Source: Shouchella oshimensis | GTDB taxonomy: Bacteria; Bacillota; Bacilli; Bacillales; Bacillaceae_D | Assembly: GCF_002019765.1 (NCBI RefSeq) | Contig: NZ_KV917380.1 | Span: 2,762,667-2,826,666 of the forward strand | Direction: 5' to 3' | Length of the DNA stretch: 64,000 nt | In this document: one piece after another, positions 18,356 to 26,803 of the stretch | Numbering within the stretch: the stretch's first letter is position 1 | Layout: every line of letters starts with the position of its first letter | Notes under the pieces: generated by a model | The model's input: the letters and a program-made list of their open reading frames with translations, nothing else | The model's database searches: none | Told to the model about the DNA's origin: nothing | Made by a program: the position numbers and the translations under genes

Positions 18356-19738
18356 TTACTCACTTACTGTGAAAGAACCTTTTTCCTCATGGTTGAAATA
18401 CAAGGAAAAGTGATCTCCTTGCTTCAATTCTCCAACCCCTTTTGGTGTACCTGTAAAGAGTAAATCGCCTTTTCTTAGTCCAAATTCTCTTTTCACTTCT
18501 TCAAAAAGAGCACTTAAACTAAAAATCATCTGACTTGTATAGCCCTCTTGCACCAACTCTCCGTTCTTCTCGAGTTGAAAAGGAATCGTTTGGCAAGCTT
18601 CTTCACCTGTAAAAGCAAAAAACGGAGTTAACACAGCTGCATTTGGAAATCCTTTTGCGCGTAACCATGGGTGCCCTTTTTTCTTTAACGTATCTTGTAC
18701 CTCACGCAATGTTAAATCCAATCCTAACGCAACTTCACTGACCACATCAACTAATTTATCTTCTTGGTTAACATCTCGGTCAATTTTTAATACGAGCTCA
18801 ATTTCGTAATGGATGCTTCCTTTATTATGAGGAAATGCTAGTTGTTGACCGTCTGCTAGAGCTAACGAGCTTCTAGGTTTTGTAAATAAAAGGGGTTGCT
18901 TTGGAACATCGTTGCCTAATTCTTTTGCATGCTCTGCGTAATTACGACCTACACAATAAATGTCCCCAATACCTGTAAAGCGATTCATTTCATTCTCCCC
19001 TTTTTCACTTTGTAAAAAACCTTTTTCTTTAAGATAATGATCCATATGTGCACGTTTTCGAACACTTGTGTATTGAGCCATAAGTTCAGTCCACGTGCTC
19101 GATCGGTTTCCATTTGTACGCTCAAGGTAATAGCCTTCGATTTCCGCATCATATGTATCAATGAGTTCCTGTTGACTCGTGTTATACACTTCTTCGTGTA
19201 CAACCGCTTGTTCTGGTAAACGAGGCTTCTGTGGTATGTCTTGACCAGGTGCACCTATTGCAAGCCCCATGACTGGAAAAACGTAGTCTGGTAAGCCAAG
19301 CAGCTCACTGACTTCCTTTGGTTGGTTACGAATTCCACCAATCATAACCCCGCCTAAATTGATGGACTCTGCCGCTAATAACATGTTTTGCGCCACAAGG
19401 GCAACATCTACAGCAGCAACAAGTAATTGTTCAGCGCCACCAACATCAAACGAAACTCCGTGCTTTTCACTGGCATATCGCTGTCTAGTGTAATCTGCAC
19501 AAAGAACAAAGAAAACAGGGCATTCTTCCACCCATTTTTGACCACCAGTTAGCTCAGCCAAGGTTTGTTTTGTTTGCTTTGATTGTATAGAAAGAATGGA
19601 ATAGGCTTGCACATGATTTGACGTAGATGCCCATCGAGCTGCATTTGTAATCATTTGTATTTGTTCTTTCGTAACGTTTTCCGATTGATAAGCACGAATT
19701 GAACGATGTGCACTCATTCCTTTTATTATTTCATTCAT
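18356..19738 (-). CDS. Nitroreductase - fumarylacetoacetate hydrolase fusion
   Basis: A 460-residue open frame joining two enzymes that are normally separate. Residues 1-250 are an NfrA-type FMN nitroreductase (SAHRSIRAYQSENVTKEQI, AAESINLGGVMIGGIRNQP, FPVMGLAIGAPGQ). Residues about 252-460 are a fumarylacetoacetate hydrolase-family domain (YCVGRNYAEHAKELGND, HYEIELVLKID, LFTGTPKGVGEL). At the junction there is an internal ribosome site AAAGGGGAG followed by ATG at 18988-18990, which would make the second protein on its own. One frame over, a stop overlaps that ATG. This could be a true fusion or a one-base slip near a T6 run (see findings). Confidence 0.8.
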   Translation of the reverse strand: MNEIIKGMSAHRSIRAYQSENVTKEQIQMITNAARWASTSNHVQAYSILSIQSKQTKQTLAELTGGQKWVEECPVFFVLCADYTRQRYASEKHGVSFDVGGAEQLLVAAVDVALVAQNMLLAAESINLGGVMIGGIRNQPKEVSELLGLPDYVFPVMGLAIGAPGQDIPQKPRLPEQAVVHEEVYNTSQQELIDTYDAEIEGYYLERTNGNRSSTWTELMAQYTSVRKRAHMDHYLKEKGFLQSEKGENEMNRFTGIGDIYCVGRNYAEHAKELGNDVPKQPLLFTKPRSSLALADGQQLAFPHNKGSIHYEIELVLKIDRDVNQEDKLVDVVSEVALGLDLTLREVQDTLKKKGHPWLRAKGFPNAAVLTPFFAFTGEEACQTIPFQLEKNGELVQEGYTSQMIFSLSALFEEVKREFGLRKGDLLFTGTPKGVGELKQGDHFSLYFNHEEKGSFTVSE

Positions 19739-19892
19739 ACCTGTCCACTCCTTTTTTTCTTTAGTCTCTCTTTTAGTCTACTTTAAATTAGTAAAAATAC
19801 AAATAGAATGAATTCACTTTTCAATCTTTTGAGAACGTGGGATAATTAATGGGTTATGTCATTTATTTATATTGGAGGATTGATCGTTTAGC

Positions 19893-21098
19893 ATGCGTAC
19901 ACCTTTACAGCAACAGGACCGAATTATGTCTCTTGATGTCATTCGAGGAATTGCATTACTGGGCATTTTAATCGCTAATAGCATTGTGTTTCAATTTGGT
20001 ATGCTAGGTAGTATGACTCCCGTTAGTGGAATGTACGCTAATGGTGAATTAGACGAAGGCACTCATTTTTTTATTCGCTTATTCGTTGATGGAAGTTTTA
20101 TTACCCTGTTCTCATTTCTATTTGGTTATGGAATGACGTTGCAGCGTGACCGCTTTAAAGAAAAACAACAGTCCTATAGCCCTGTTTTTTGGCGTCGAAC
20201 CGTACTACTGTTACTATTTGGCTTATTACATATTCTTTTTATATGGCGGGGAGATATCCTTCTTACTTATTCGCTTACGGCCATGCTTCTATTCGCATTT
20301 ATGCCGTTAAAAAAACGCGGATTACTCATTAGTGCTCTTATTTGGTTTGGAGTTTTGGGACTCACGGCTCTTATTCCTGATGTAGGTGAAACACCTGCTC
20401 CTTATTTTTACTCTGCTGAACAGGCTGTTCTTTCAGATGGTTCGTATCGTGATCATATCCAATTTCGGGCAACCCACGATCTTATAGGCATTAGCACAGG
20501 AGATAGCACGGTGGTTTTCGTCTTTGGGGAATTGTTTTATCAACTTTCTGCTGTATTAACCGTTATGCCAATGTTTTTATTCGGTGCATTTGTGGCTCGA
20601 AGTAAATGGCTTGAAGCCTTTCACTTATACCGAAAAAAAGCATTGTTCCTATTACCTGTAATAGGGTTAATAGGGATAGGGGCAAAGCTTCCAAACGCAT
20701 TTGCGGAAGGATTGAATACCCAGTATCAAACCTTATCGATTTACATTGGTGCACCTTTTCTTGCTTTATTTTATGGAACGTGTATAGCGATTCTTGTATC
20801 GTATGGTTCAAAATGGTTTTTACCTTTTGCTAACGTTGGCAGAATGGCCTTTTCAAATTATATTCTGCAGTCTATTCTTTTTACATTGATATTCTATGGA
20901 TATGGACTCGGACTTCATGGTCAACTAGGCGTTTTTTATGGTGTACTACTTTCTATTGGGGTTTATGCCCTACAGGTATTATTAAGTTCAATCTGGCTAC
21001 GTTTTTTCCGAATTGGCCCTTTAGAGTGGGTGTGGCGAAGTGGAACTTATATGAAATGGCAGTCAATCACAAAAAAAGATACGGCAGCGAAGAAGTAA
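19893..21098 (+). CDS. DUF418 family membrane protein (YeiB-like)
   Basis: A 401-residue polytopic protein. The N-terminus QQDRIMSLDVIRGIALLGILIAN and the C-terminal block FANVGRMAFSNYILQSILFT followed by GPLEWVWRSGTYMKWQ are the hallmarks of the DUF418/YeiB family, which is related in build to acyltransferase-3 membrane proteins. About nine to ten hydrophobic helices can be counted. The function is unknown. GGAGG stands 14 bases before the ATG, rather far, so initiation may be weak or start at the ATG of MSLDV (19926). It stands alone, and its stop lies inside a shared bidirectional terminator. Confidence 0.85.
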   Translation: MRTPLQQQDRIMSLDVIRGIALLGILIANSIVFQFGMLGSMTPVSGMYANGELDEGTHFFIRLFVDGSFITLFSFLFGYGMTLQRDRFKEKQQSYSPVFWRRTVLLLLFGLLHILFIWRGDILLTYSLTAMLLFAFMPLKKRGLLISALIWFGVLGLTALIPDVGETPAPYFYSAEQAVLSDGSYRDHIQFRATHDLIGISTGDSTVVFVFGELFYQLSAVLTVMPMFLFGAFVARSKWLEAFHLYRKKALFLLPVIGLIGIGAKLPNAFAEGLNTQYQTLSIYIGAPFLALFYGTCIAILVSYGSKWFLPFANVGRMAFSNYILQSILFTLIFYGYGLGLHGQLGVFYGVLLSIGVYALQVLLSSIWLRFFRIGPLEWVWRSGTYMKWQSITKKDTAAKK

Positions 21099-21116
21099 TT
21101 CGCCCGTATCTTTTTT
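21071..21116. terminator. Bidirectional terminator between the DUF418 gene and nagB
   Basis: Outer stem AAAAAAGATACGG/CCGTATCTTTTTT plus inner GCGAA/TTCGC. The A-run and T-run on both sides serve both converging genes. Confidence 0.9.
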
Positions 21117-21855
21117 ATGCTGATTCGTTAAAATACTGACCAGCCGCCTCTTGATCGACAATAACAGTCACATGTGGATGCTCTTTAAGAATTGAAGCAG
21201 GAAACGCTTCGTCTATCCCATCTTCTAATAGCATAGAAAAAGCATGTTGCTTGTCTTTTCCTGAAATTAATAATAGTATTTCTTTTGCTGCCATAATGCT
21301 TGCAATTCCCATTGTAATGGCTTGCTTAGGTACATCCTCTTTAGTATTGAAATAACGCGCATTTGCTTCTCTTGTTGCATCAGCTAACTCGATCATATGA
21401 GTCGTTTCTGAGAAATTTGTCCCTGGCTCATTGAAGCCAATATGACCGTTATTTCCAATACCGAGCAGTTGAATATCAATCCCTCCTGCTGCTTTTATAC
21501 GTTGTTCATAATCTTGACACTCTGCCTCTATTGATGAAGCTTCTCCATTTGGAATAAAGGTGTGTGTTGATTTAATGTCAATATGATTAAACAGCATGTC
21601 ATTCATATACTGATGATAGCTATTCGGATCTTCTTTTGAAAGTCCAACATATTCATCTAAATTAAACGTTCGAACTTGTTCAAATGAAACTTTTTCCTTC
21701 TTCGACTTGTTAATGAGTTTTTCATAAGTCCCCTTTGGCGTTCCACCTGTTGCTAGACCCATCGTTAAGGATGGCTTCTTTTTTATTTGTTCTAGTAAAA
21801 ATGAAGCCCCCGCCTCACTTAGCGCATCATAATCTTTCACGTACACAATCTTCAT
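21115..21855 (-). CDS. nagB: Glucosamine-6-phosphate deaminase
   Basis: A 246-residue enzyme converting glucosamine-6-phosphate to fructose-6-phosphate and ammonia. Family motifs are SLTMGLATGGTPKGTYE (phosphate loop), RTFNLDEYVGLSKEDPNSYH (catalytic Asp), LLGIGNNGHIGFNEPG (catalytic His) and MGIASIMAAKEILLL. The ATG at 21853-21855 follows AGAAAGGAAGG; a longer frame exists upstream but it overlaps nagA and lacks a ribosome site. It is the second gene of the nagAB operon, 16 bases after nagA, controlled by NagR. Confidence 0.96.
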   Translation of the reverse strand: MKIVYVKDYDALSEAGASFLLEQIKKKPSLTMGLATGGTPKGTYEKLINKSKKEKVSFEQVRTFNLDEYVGLSKEDPNSYHQYMNDMLFNHIDIKSTHTFIPNGEASSIEAECQDYEQRIKAAGGIDIQLLGIGNNGHIGFNEPGTNFSETTHMIELADATREANARYFNTKEDVPKQAITMGIASIMAAKEILLLISGKDKQHAFSMLLEDGIDEAFPASILKEHPHVTVIVDQEAAGQYFNESA

Positions 21856-21871
21856 AACGTACCTTCCTTTC

Positions 21872-23035
21872 TTATGAATAGTGACTGCCTTTGCAAAATG
21901 TAGAGACAACCTTGCCGTCTTCCCAAATAACGAGATCAGCATCTTTCCCAACTTCAATCGTGCCTTTTCGATCTAACACATTAATTTTCCTCGCTGGGTT
22001 ATAGGTTGCCATTTGGATGGCTTCTTCAAACGTACACCCTGAGAAATTTATCATATTCGTTATTGCTTCATTCATCGATAAAATTGAGCCAGCTAAACTC
22101 CCATCTTCCAAGGTAGCTTGCCCATCTTTTACTTGGACGTCTTGGCCTCCTAGTTCATACATTCCATCAGATAGCCCCTTTGCCCGCATCGAATCCGTAA
22201 TAAGAAGACAACGATTTGTACCCTTCACTTTCCAAGCTAATTGAATCATATGTGGATGAATATGGATGCCGTCAGCGATCAGTTCTACATCAAGTTCATC
22301 TCGGAGCAACGCTGTGCCGACTACCCCTGGTTCTCGGTGGTGCAATGGACGCATCCCGTTAAATAAATGTGTTGCTTGATTTAAACCATTGTCAATTGCT
22401 AGTGCAATCTCGTCATAGTGTGCATCTGAATGTCCGATAGAAGGATTAATAGCTTGCTTACGAAGGTACGTTGTTAATTCTAAGCCATCAGGTTTTTCCG
22501 GAGCATACGTAACTTGTTTGATTTTCCCTGGTGCAAGATCCGTCCATTTCTTCATTAATTCCACTGCTGGATCGACAATATATTGGGCTGGCTGAGCTCC
22601 TTTTCTTACTTCGTTTATAAAAGGTCCCTCTATATGCAACCCTACAATCTCCGCTCCACCTTGGTTTGGATGAACGGTCACTTGGTGAATGACCTCTTCA
22701 ATAGAAGAAATCGATTGGGTGATGGTTGTTGCTAAAAACGACGTTGTTCCTTCCCTCGTTAAAGATTGTTTTAAATGTTGTAACCCTTCATCTGAATGAT
22801 CCATAACATCAACACCATAACCGCCGTGAATATGCAAATCAACGAAGCCAGGCACAAGCCATTGATTATCCGACAACGATACCACCGTCGTATTTGTCTT
22901 TGTAAGGTGTGAAGCATCACCTATTCCAACATCGATAATTTTTCCAGCTTCAATTGCCACGAAAAACCCTTCACAATTAGTCTCATTTGGAATACCAGAC
23001 ACCATTTGCTTGCCTTTGATAAGTAGTTCAGCCAC
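21872..23035 (-). CDS. nagA: N-acetylglucosamine-6-phosphate deacetylase
   Basis: A 387-residue amidohydrolase that removes the acetyl group from GlcNAc-6-phosphate, the first committed step of amino sugar use and of cell-wall sugar recycling. Metal and substrate motifs are visible: PGFVDLHIHGGYGVDVMD (about 62), LHIEGPFINEVRKGA, SIGHSDAHYDE, THLFNGMRPLHHREPG and LITDSMRAKGLSDG with the catalytic Asp. GTG at 23033-23035 is chosen since AAAGGATGTGA, a near-perfect ribosome site, lies just before it and overlaps the GTG at 23044. The promoter upstream carries a NagR operator. Confidence 0.95.
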   Translation of the reverse strand: MAELLIKGKQMVSGIPNETNCEGFFVAIEAGKIIDVGIGDASHLTKTNTTVVSLSDNQWLVPGFVDLHIHGGYGVDVMDHSDEGLQHLKQSLTREGTTSFLATTITQSISSIEEVIHQVTVHPNQGGAEIVGLHIEGPFINEVRKGAQPAQYIVDPAVELMKKWTDLAPGKIKQVTYAPEKPDGLELTTYLRKQAINPSIGHSDAHYDEIALAIDNGLNQATHLFNGMRPLHHREPGVVGTALLRDELDVELIADGIHIHPHMIQLAWKVKGTNRCLLITDSMRAKGLSDGMYELGGQDVQVKDGQATLEDGSLAGSILSMNEAITNMINFSGCTFEEAIQMATYNPARKINVLDRKGTIEVGKDADLVIWEDGKVVSTFCKGSHYS

Positions 23036-23059
23036 TTTTTTCACATCCTTTATACCTTC

Positions 23060-23088
23060 ATTATATTATCTAGATAATTAGTTGTCTA
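23060..23088 (-). promoter_or_regulatory. Sigma-A promoter of nagAB
   Basis: Reverse strand: -35 TAGACA (23083-23088), 17-base spacer, perfect -10 TATAAT (23060-23065). The -35 box lies inside the NagR operator. A second perfect palindrome, ATTATCTAGATAAT, occupies the spacer at 23065-23078. Confidence 0.75.
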
Positions 23089-23095
23089 TACCAAT
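23080..23095. promoter_or_regulatory. NagR (DasR/YvoA-type) operator, dre site
   Basis: ATTGGTATAGACAACT on the reverse strand fits the 16-base dre pattern of DasR/NagR regulators (related to ACTGGTCTAGACCAGT). It sits between divergent nagAB and nagR and covers the nagA -35 box, so NagR can repress nagAB and probably itself. Confidence 0.75.
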
Positions 23096-23158
23096 TATCT
23101 TTAGTCAATTTATGCTATACTTTCATTATGAAAATTATGCTTTTGCGGAGGACCGACA

Positions 23159-23881
23159 ATGATTGATAAACAATCTCCTATTCCGATTTATTACCAAATA
23201 GAAGAACTTATACACAAACAAATTGAAAATGGCCAATTAAATCCAGGTGATGTCCTACCTTCTGAGCGTGAATTTGCTGATCGTTATCAAATCAGCCGGA
23301 TGACCGTTCGTCAAGGAATTAATAATCTCGTTCAAAAAAAACAACTTGTGCGAGAAAAAGGCCGAGGAACATTCGTTGCCCATCAAAACATTGAACAACC
23401 ATTAACGAAAACAACGAGCTTTAGTGAAGACATGGTTAACCGAAATATGGTTCCTGAATCAAAGCTTCTATCCTTTACTCGAATAAAAGCAGATTCAGAC
23501 GTAGCTACTCTTTTGCAAATTGCTAGTGGGACTGAGGTTTATTCAGTGTTTCGCGTTCGATTGGCGAACCAAATTCCGATAGCAACAGAACAAGCCTTTA
23601 TTCCCATTGATATCGCCCCTCATTTAAGCGAAACCATTCTACATTCGTCTCTTTATGCTTACTTCGAGCATAAACTTGGCTATGAGATTGATCACTCTGA
23701 ACAAACGATCCGTTCGGTATTAGCAAATAAAGAAGATGCTCATCTCCTTGAAATCGCTGAAGGAGATCCTCTGCTTGCTATTCGCAGACAAGCTGTTACC
23801 TCGTCAAATCGTGTATTAGAATTGGTGTATACACGTTATCGAGGTGACCGTTATTACTTTGTTACCCGTATGTCCCGTTAA
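23159..23881 (+). CDS. nagR: GntR/HutC family repressor of amino sugar genes
   Basis: A 240-residue regulator. Residues about 8-75 form a winged helix-turn-helix (PIPIYYQIEELIHKQIENGQ, LPSEREFADRYQISRMTVR, GRGTFVA); residues about 90-235 form a UTRA effector domain, which in B. subtilis NagR/YvoA binds glucosamine-6-phosphate or GlcNAc-6-phosphate. Divergent placement from nagA, with a dre site between, supports the role. A GCGGAGGACCGACA ribosome site precedes the ATG, and a -10-like TATACT lies at 23116-23121. A hairpin terminator follows. Confidence 0.93.
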   Translation: MIDKQSPIPIYYQIEELIHKQIENGQLNPGDVLPSEREFADRYQISRMTVRQGINNLVQKKQLVREKGRGTFVAHQNIEQPLTKTTSFSEDMVNRNMVPESKLLSFTRIKADSDVATLLQIASGTEVYSVFRVRLANQIPIATEQAFIPIDIAPHLSETILHSSLYAYFEHKLGYEIDHSEQTIRSVLANKEDAHLLEIAEGDPLLAIRRQAVTSSNRVLELVYTRYRGDRYYFVTRMSR

Positions 23882-23886
23882 ATAAC

Positions 23887-23928
23887 AAGATCTACCGTTG
23901 CGTATAACACATACACGACGGTAGATCC
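23887..23928. terminator. Hairpin terminator after nagR, shared with the SDR gene
   Basis: Ten-base stem GATCTACCGT/ACGGTAGATC (23889-23927) extended inward by GTAT/ATAC. T-runs on both sides are short, so it may act as a processing or moderate termination site. Confidence 0.65.
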
Positions 23929-23941
23929 TTAATCGATTCAA

Positions 23942-24811
23942 TTAAGAGCTGATATAGTCTCCTCCATTAATGTGGATTGCTTGTCCAGTCATATAGGACG
24001 AATCTTCTGAGGCAAGAAGCACATAAGCTCCAACTAATTCACTTGGTTGACCAGGCCTTCCCATTAATGTGTTTTGACCAAATTCAGCTACTTTTTCTTC
24101 ATCAAATGATGCTGGAATAAGGGGTGTCCAAATTGGTCCAGGCGCTATGCTATTCACACGGATGTTTTTACTTGCTAGTGATTGCGCCATCGAACGTGTA
24201 AATGCTGTAATTGCTCCTTTTGTGCTCGTATAATCAATAAGGGAGATATTCCCTCGATAAGCGTTTATTGACGATGTATTAATGATTGCGCTCCCTTCTT
24301 GTAAATAGTCTAATGCCGCTTTTGTAAAATAAACATAGGAATAAAAATTCGTCGCAAAGGTACGCTTCAGTTGCTCATCACTTAATTCACGTAAATCGTT
24401 AACAGGGTGTTGCTCAGCAGCATTGTTTACCAAAATATCAAGCCCTCCCAACTCCGCTACACAGCGTTCAACAGAGGAAACACAAAAAGCTTCATCGGTA
24501 ATGTCACCCGAAATGGTAATACAGCTAACACCATGGCTTTCCACTTTTTCTTTTGTAAATTCAGCATCTTCATGTTCGTCTAAGTAAACAATGGCAACGT
24601 GTGCCCCTTCTTTCGCATAACCTATCGCTACAGCTCTACCAATACCAGAATCTCCTCCAGTAATAAGCGCGACTTTGCCCTTCAATTTACCTGTTCCTTT
24701 ATAATTCTCACTTTCATAAATAGGTAAAGGATTCATTTCTGATTCGATACCAGGTTGCTTGTTTTGTTTTTGCTTCGGTATACCGTTTGAAAGATCGTCG
24801 TAATGATTCAT
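23942..24811 (-). CDS. SDR family oxidoreductase (YhdF/YhxC/YdaD-like general stress protein)
   Basis: A 289-residue short-chain dehydrogenase with an N-terminal extension of about 45 residues ending PLPIYESENYKGTGKL, typical of the YhdF/YhxC/YdaD stress group. The cofactor loop VALITGGDSGIGRAVA, the NNAAEQHP segment, catalytic Ser in INTSSINAYRGN, and the Tyr/Lys pair in DYTSTKGAITAF are present. The substrate is unknown. Relatives in B. subtilis belong to the sigma-B regulon, and a sigma-B-like promoter lies just upstream here. GGAGGGTACTAC precedes the ATG. Confidence 0.92.
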   Translation of the reverse strand: MNHYDDLSNGIPKQKQNKQPGIESEMNPLPIYESENYKGTGKLKGKVALITGGDSGIGRAVAIGYAKEGAHVAIVYLDEHEDAEFTKEKVESHGVSCITISGDITDEAFCVSSVERCVAELGGLDILVNNAAEQHPVNDLRELSDEQLKRTFATNFYSYVYFTKAALDYLQEGSAIINTSSINAYRGNISLIDYTSTKGAITAFTRSMAQSLASKNIRVNSIAPGPIWTPLIPASFDEEKVAEFGQNTLMGRPGQPSELVGAYVLLASEDSSYMTGQAIHINGGDYISS

Positions 24812-24843
24812 GTAGTACCCTCCTTGTGTTCTTTCTATCTTTT

Positions 24844-24868
24844 TTTCCTTAATCCGTAATTGATAAAC
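24844..24868 (-). promoter_or_regulatory. Candidate sigma-B promoter of the SDR gene
   Basis: Reverse strand: GTTTAT (24863-24868), 13-base spacer, AGGAAA (24844-24849), one mismatch in each box from GTTTAA-N13-GGGWAW. Confidence 0.5.
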
Positions 24869-24914
24869 ATAGATTTAAGAAACCGAAGTTTTTTCTCGTT
24901 ACAACGAAAAGCTC

Positions 24915-24944
24915 TTGGACAGTATTTGGAAAAGCAGGTATACT
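24915..24944 (+). promoter_or_regulatory. Sigma-A promoter of the beta-helix gene
   Basis: -35 TTGGAC (24915-24920), 18-base spacer, -10 TATACT (24939-24944), about 30 bases before the start. Confidence 0.6.
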
Positions 24945-24972
24945 AAAAGGCAGATTCGAGGTGACAATAGTA

Positions 24973-26751
24973 GTGAAGAAAATTCAAGTTTCACGCAAAT
25001 TGCTGTCGAAATACAAAACAATTAGACAGGCTCTTCTAGATGCAAATGATGGAGACACGATTGAGATTGAACCTGGTCTTTATAACGAGTCTCTACAATT
25101 ATCTAAATCAGTGACCATTATTGGACTCTCTAATCAACCTGAAGACGTTCGTATTGCAGGTAGGTTTAAAGTAACCAAAAATGCTTCTGTTCACATTAAA
25201 AACCTTTCATTCTCTCAATCTGATAAAGGATTGTTAATTGAACAAGGTCACGCTTATGTTATTCATTGTCAGTTTCATGAACTTAAGAAATATGCCATTC
25301 AAATAAAAGAGCAAGGTCACTTATCATTAACAGATGCTACGATTCGTCATAACGGTATTGGAATACACAATAGAGGACGCGCACGAATTGAATATTGTGC
25401 ACTTTACGAACAACACGGAAGTCAGGTGTACACTGGATCAAATGGCCGTCTTATTATGAAGCATTCTCACCTATATAACGGCGAAACAACAGCGTTTTAC
25501 TTTGATCAGGAAAGCCGTTCTTATGTGGAGCATTGCCAACTATACGGGCATCACTCTTCCCAACGACAAATTAAAGCTCAAGGAAACAGTGAGGCTGTGC
25601 TAGAAAGCTGTCAAATATACGAAAGTCAGTCTGGAGCAGTGTATTTGCAAGATCACGCCAAACTAACGTTTCGTTCATCAAGATTCAGTGACAATGTCCC
25701 TGTACAAATTGAAGCACATGGCGGGGAATTGTTTTTAAAGAATTCAACTATTGAAAATGGACAAATTGGGATAAAGCTTGAGAACGGTAGTAAGGGCGAA
25801 ATCGAACAATGTACGATAAAAGACCACACGCATGATCAGCTTATGGTTCAAGATGCATCTGCCTATCTCTTTCATTGTAAAGTGCATAATGGTGAGCGCT
25901 CGGCTATTAGCCAAACGGCAAATAGTTATGTATATATAGAAGCAACAGATCTATTTAACCATGCCATGCCGCAACTTGCTCTTAGCGAAAAAGCTCGCTT
26001 AAGCATGAAGCATAGCTCTGTATTTGAAGGTGCTCACTATGGGTTATGGTTAACAGAACGATCTAGTGCGACAATTGCTCACTGTCGTTTCTTTGATAAC
26101 GAGTTGAACCAGCTCGTTGTAGCAGATTTTAGTGAAGCGACGCTTGATGATGTGGATGTATTTAACGGGCGACAAAGCGGTCTTTACATTATTGATGGTA
26201 GCCTCGTTCACTTAACAAATAGTAGCTTCTATCATCATCACGATGCCTATCCACAACTTTTTGTGTCTAATGGCTCACAGTTAAACATGAATGAATCGAA
26301 AGTAATTGACAGTTATGAAAGCGGCATTCGGTTTGAAAAGCAATCTTATGGCCTTATTGAACATTGTCAAATTAACGGGCATTACGAAGCTCAGATTGAT
26401 ATACGAAATAGTTCCCCAACTATACGAGAAACGTTTATTCAAGATGGTGGAACATGTGCCATTCGCCTCCTTCATGCAGGTGGTTTCATAGAAAACTGTT
26501 TCTTTACTGGGCATGAGCACAATATTGCCATCGGTGGTAGCTGTGAGACTGACATTATCGGACAGGAAGCAGATGCATTGCGCCAATACGAAGAAGCGTT
26601 AAGTCAGACCATTGATATGGATGCAGGTTTAAAGGGAGAAGAACTCCATAACGCGCTAAAGAAAGCACAGGAAACAGCGGACAGAGATGCAAGAACAGCA
26701 GAAATTGTAGGTTTAGTAGAACAATTAGAAGAAAGACTTGGAAAGAAGTAG
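24973..26751 (+). CDS. Cytosolic right-handed parallel beta-helix repeat protein
   Basis: A 592-residue protein built of about twenty turns of a 20-24 residue repeat, with recurring patterns such as G-hydrophobic-x-hydrophobic, S-x-(A/L)-x-(L/I)-x-x-(S/C)-x-(I/V/F). The N-terminus KYKTIRQALLDANDGDTIEIEPGLYNESLQL is the classic cap of pectin-lyase-like folds. The last ~60 residues are a charged coiled helix (EALSQTIDMDAG ... VEQLEERLGKK). There is no signal peptide, so unlike most such proteins it should stay in the cytoplasm. GTG at 24973 is chosen: GAGGTGA lies eight bases before and overlaps the GTG at 24961. No catalytic residues could be assigned; function unknown. Confidence 0.8.
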   Translation: MKKIQVSRKLLSKYKTIRQALLDANDGDTIEIEPGLYNESLQLSKSVTIIGLSNQPEDVRIAGRFKVTKNASVHIKNLSFSQSDKGLLIEQGHAYVIHCQFHELKKYAIQIKEQGHLSLTDATIRHNGIGIHNRGRARIEYCALYEQHGSQVYTGSNGRLIMKHSHLYNGETTAFYFDQESRSYVEHCQLYGHHSSQRQIKAQGNSEAVLESCQIYESQSGAVYLQDHAKLTFRSSRFSDNVPVQIEAHGGELFLKNSTIENGQIGIKLENGSKGEIEQCTIKDHTHDQLMVQDASAYLFHCKVHNGERSAISQTANSYVYIEATDLFNHAMPQLALSEKARLSMKHSSVFEGAHYGLWLTERSSATIAHCRFFDNELNQLVVADFSEATLDDVDVFNGRQSGLYIIDGSLVHLTNSSFYHHHDAYPQLFVSNGSQLNMNESKVIDSYESGIRFEKQSYGLIEHCQINGHYEAQIDIRNSSPTIRETFIQDGGTCAIRLLHAGGFIENCFFTGHEHNIAIGGSCETDIIGQEADALRQYEEALSQTIDMDAGLKGEELHNALKKAQETADRDARTAEIVGLVEQLEERLGKK

Positions 26752-26803
26752 TTGGCATTCGCTTGCACTGCTTCTTTTCATTTGTAGAAAGGAGACTGTT
26801 ACG

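Noticed and set aside
21856-21957. N-terminal extension of nagB into nagA
   Set aside because: No ribosome site, no family match; the ATG at 21855 gives the normal nagB N-terminus.
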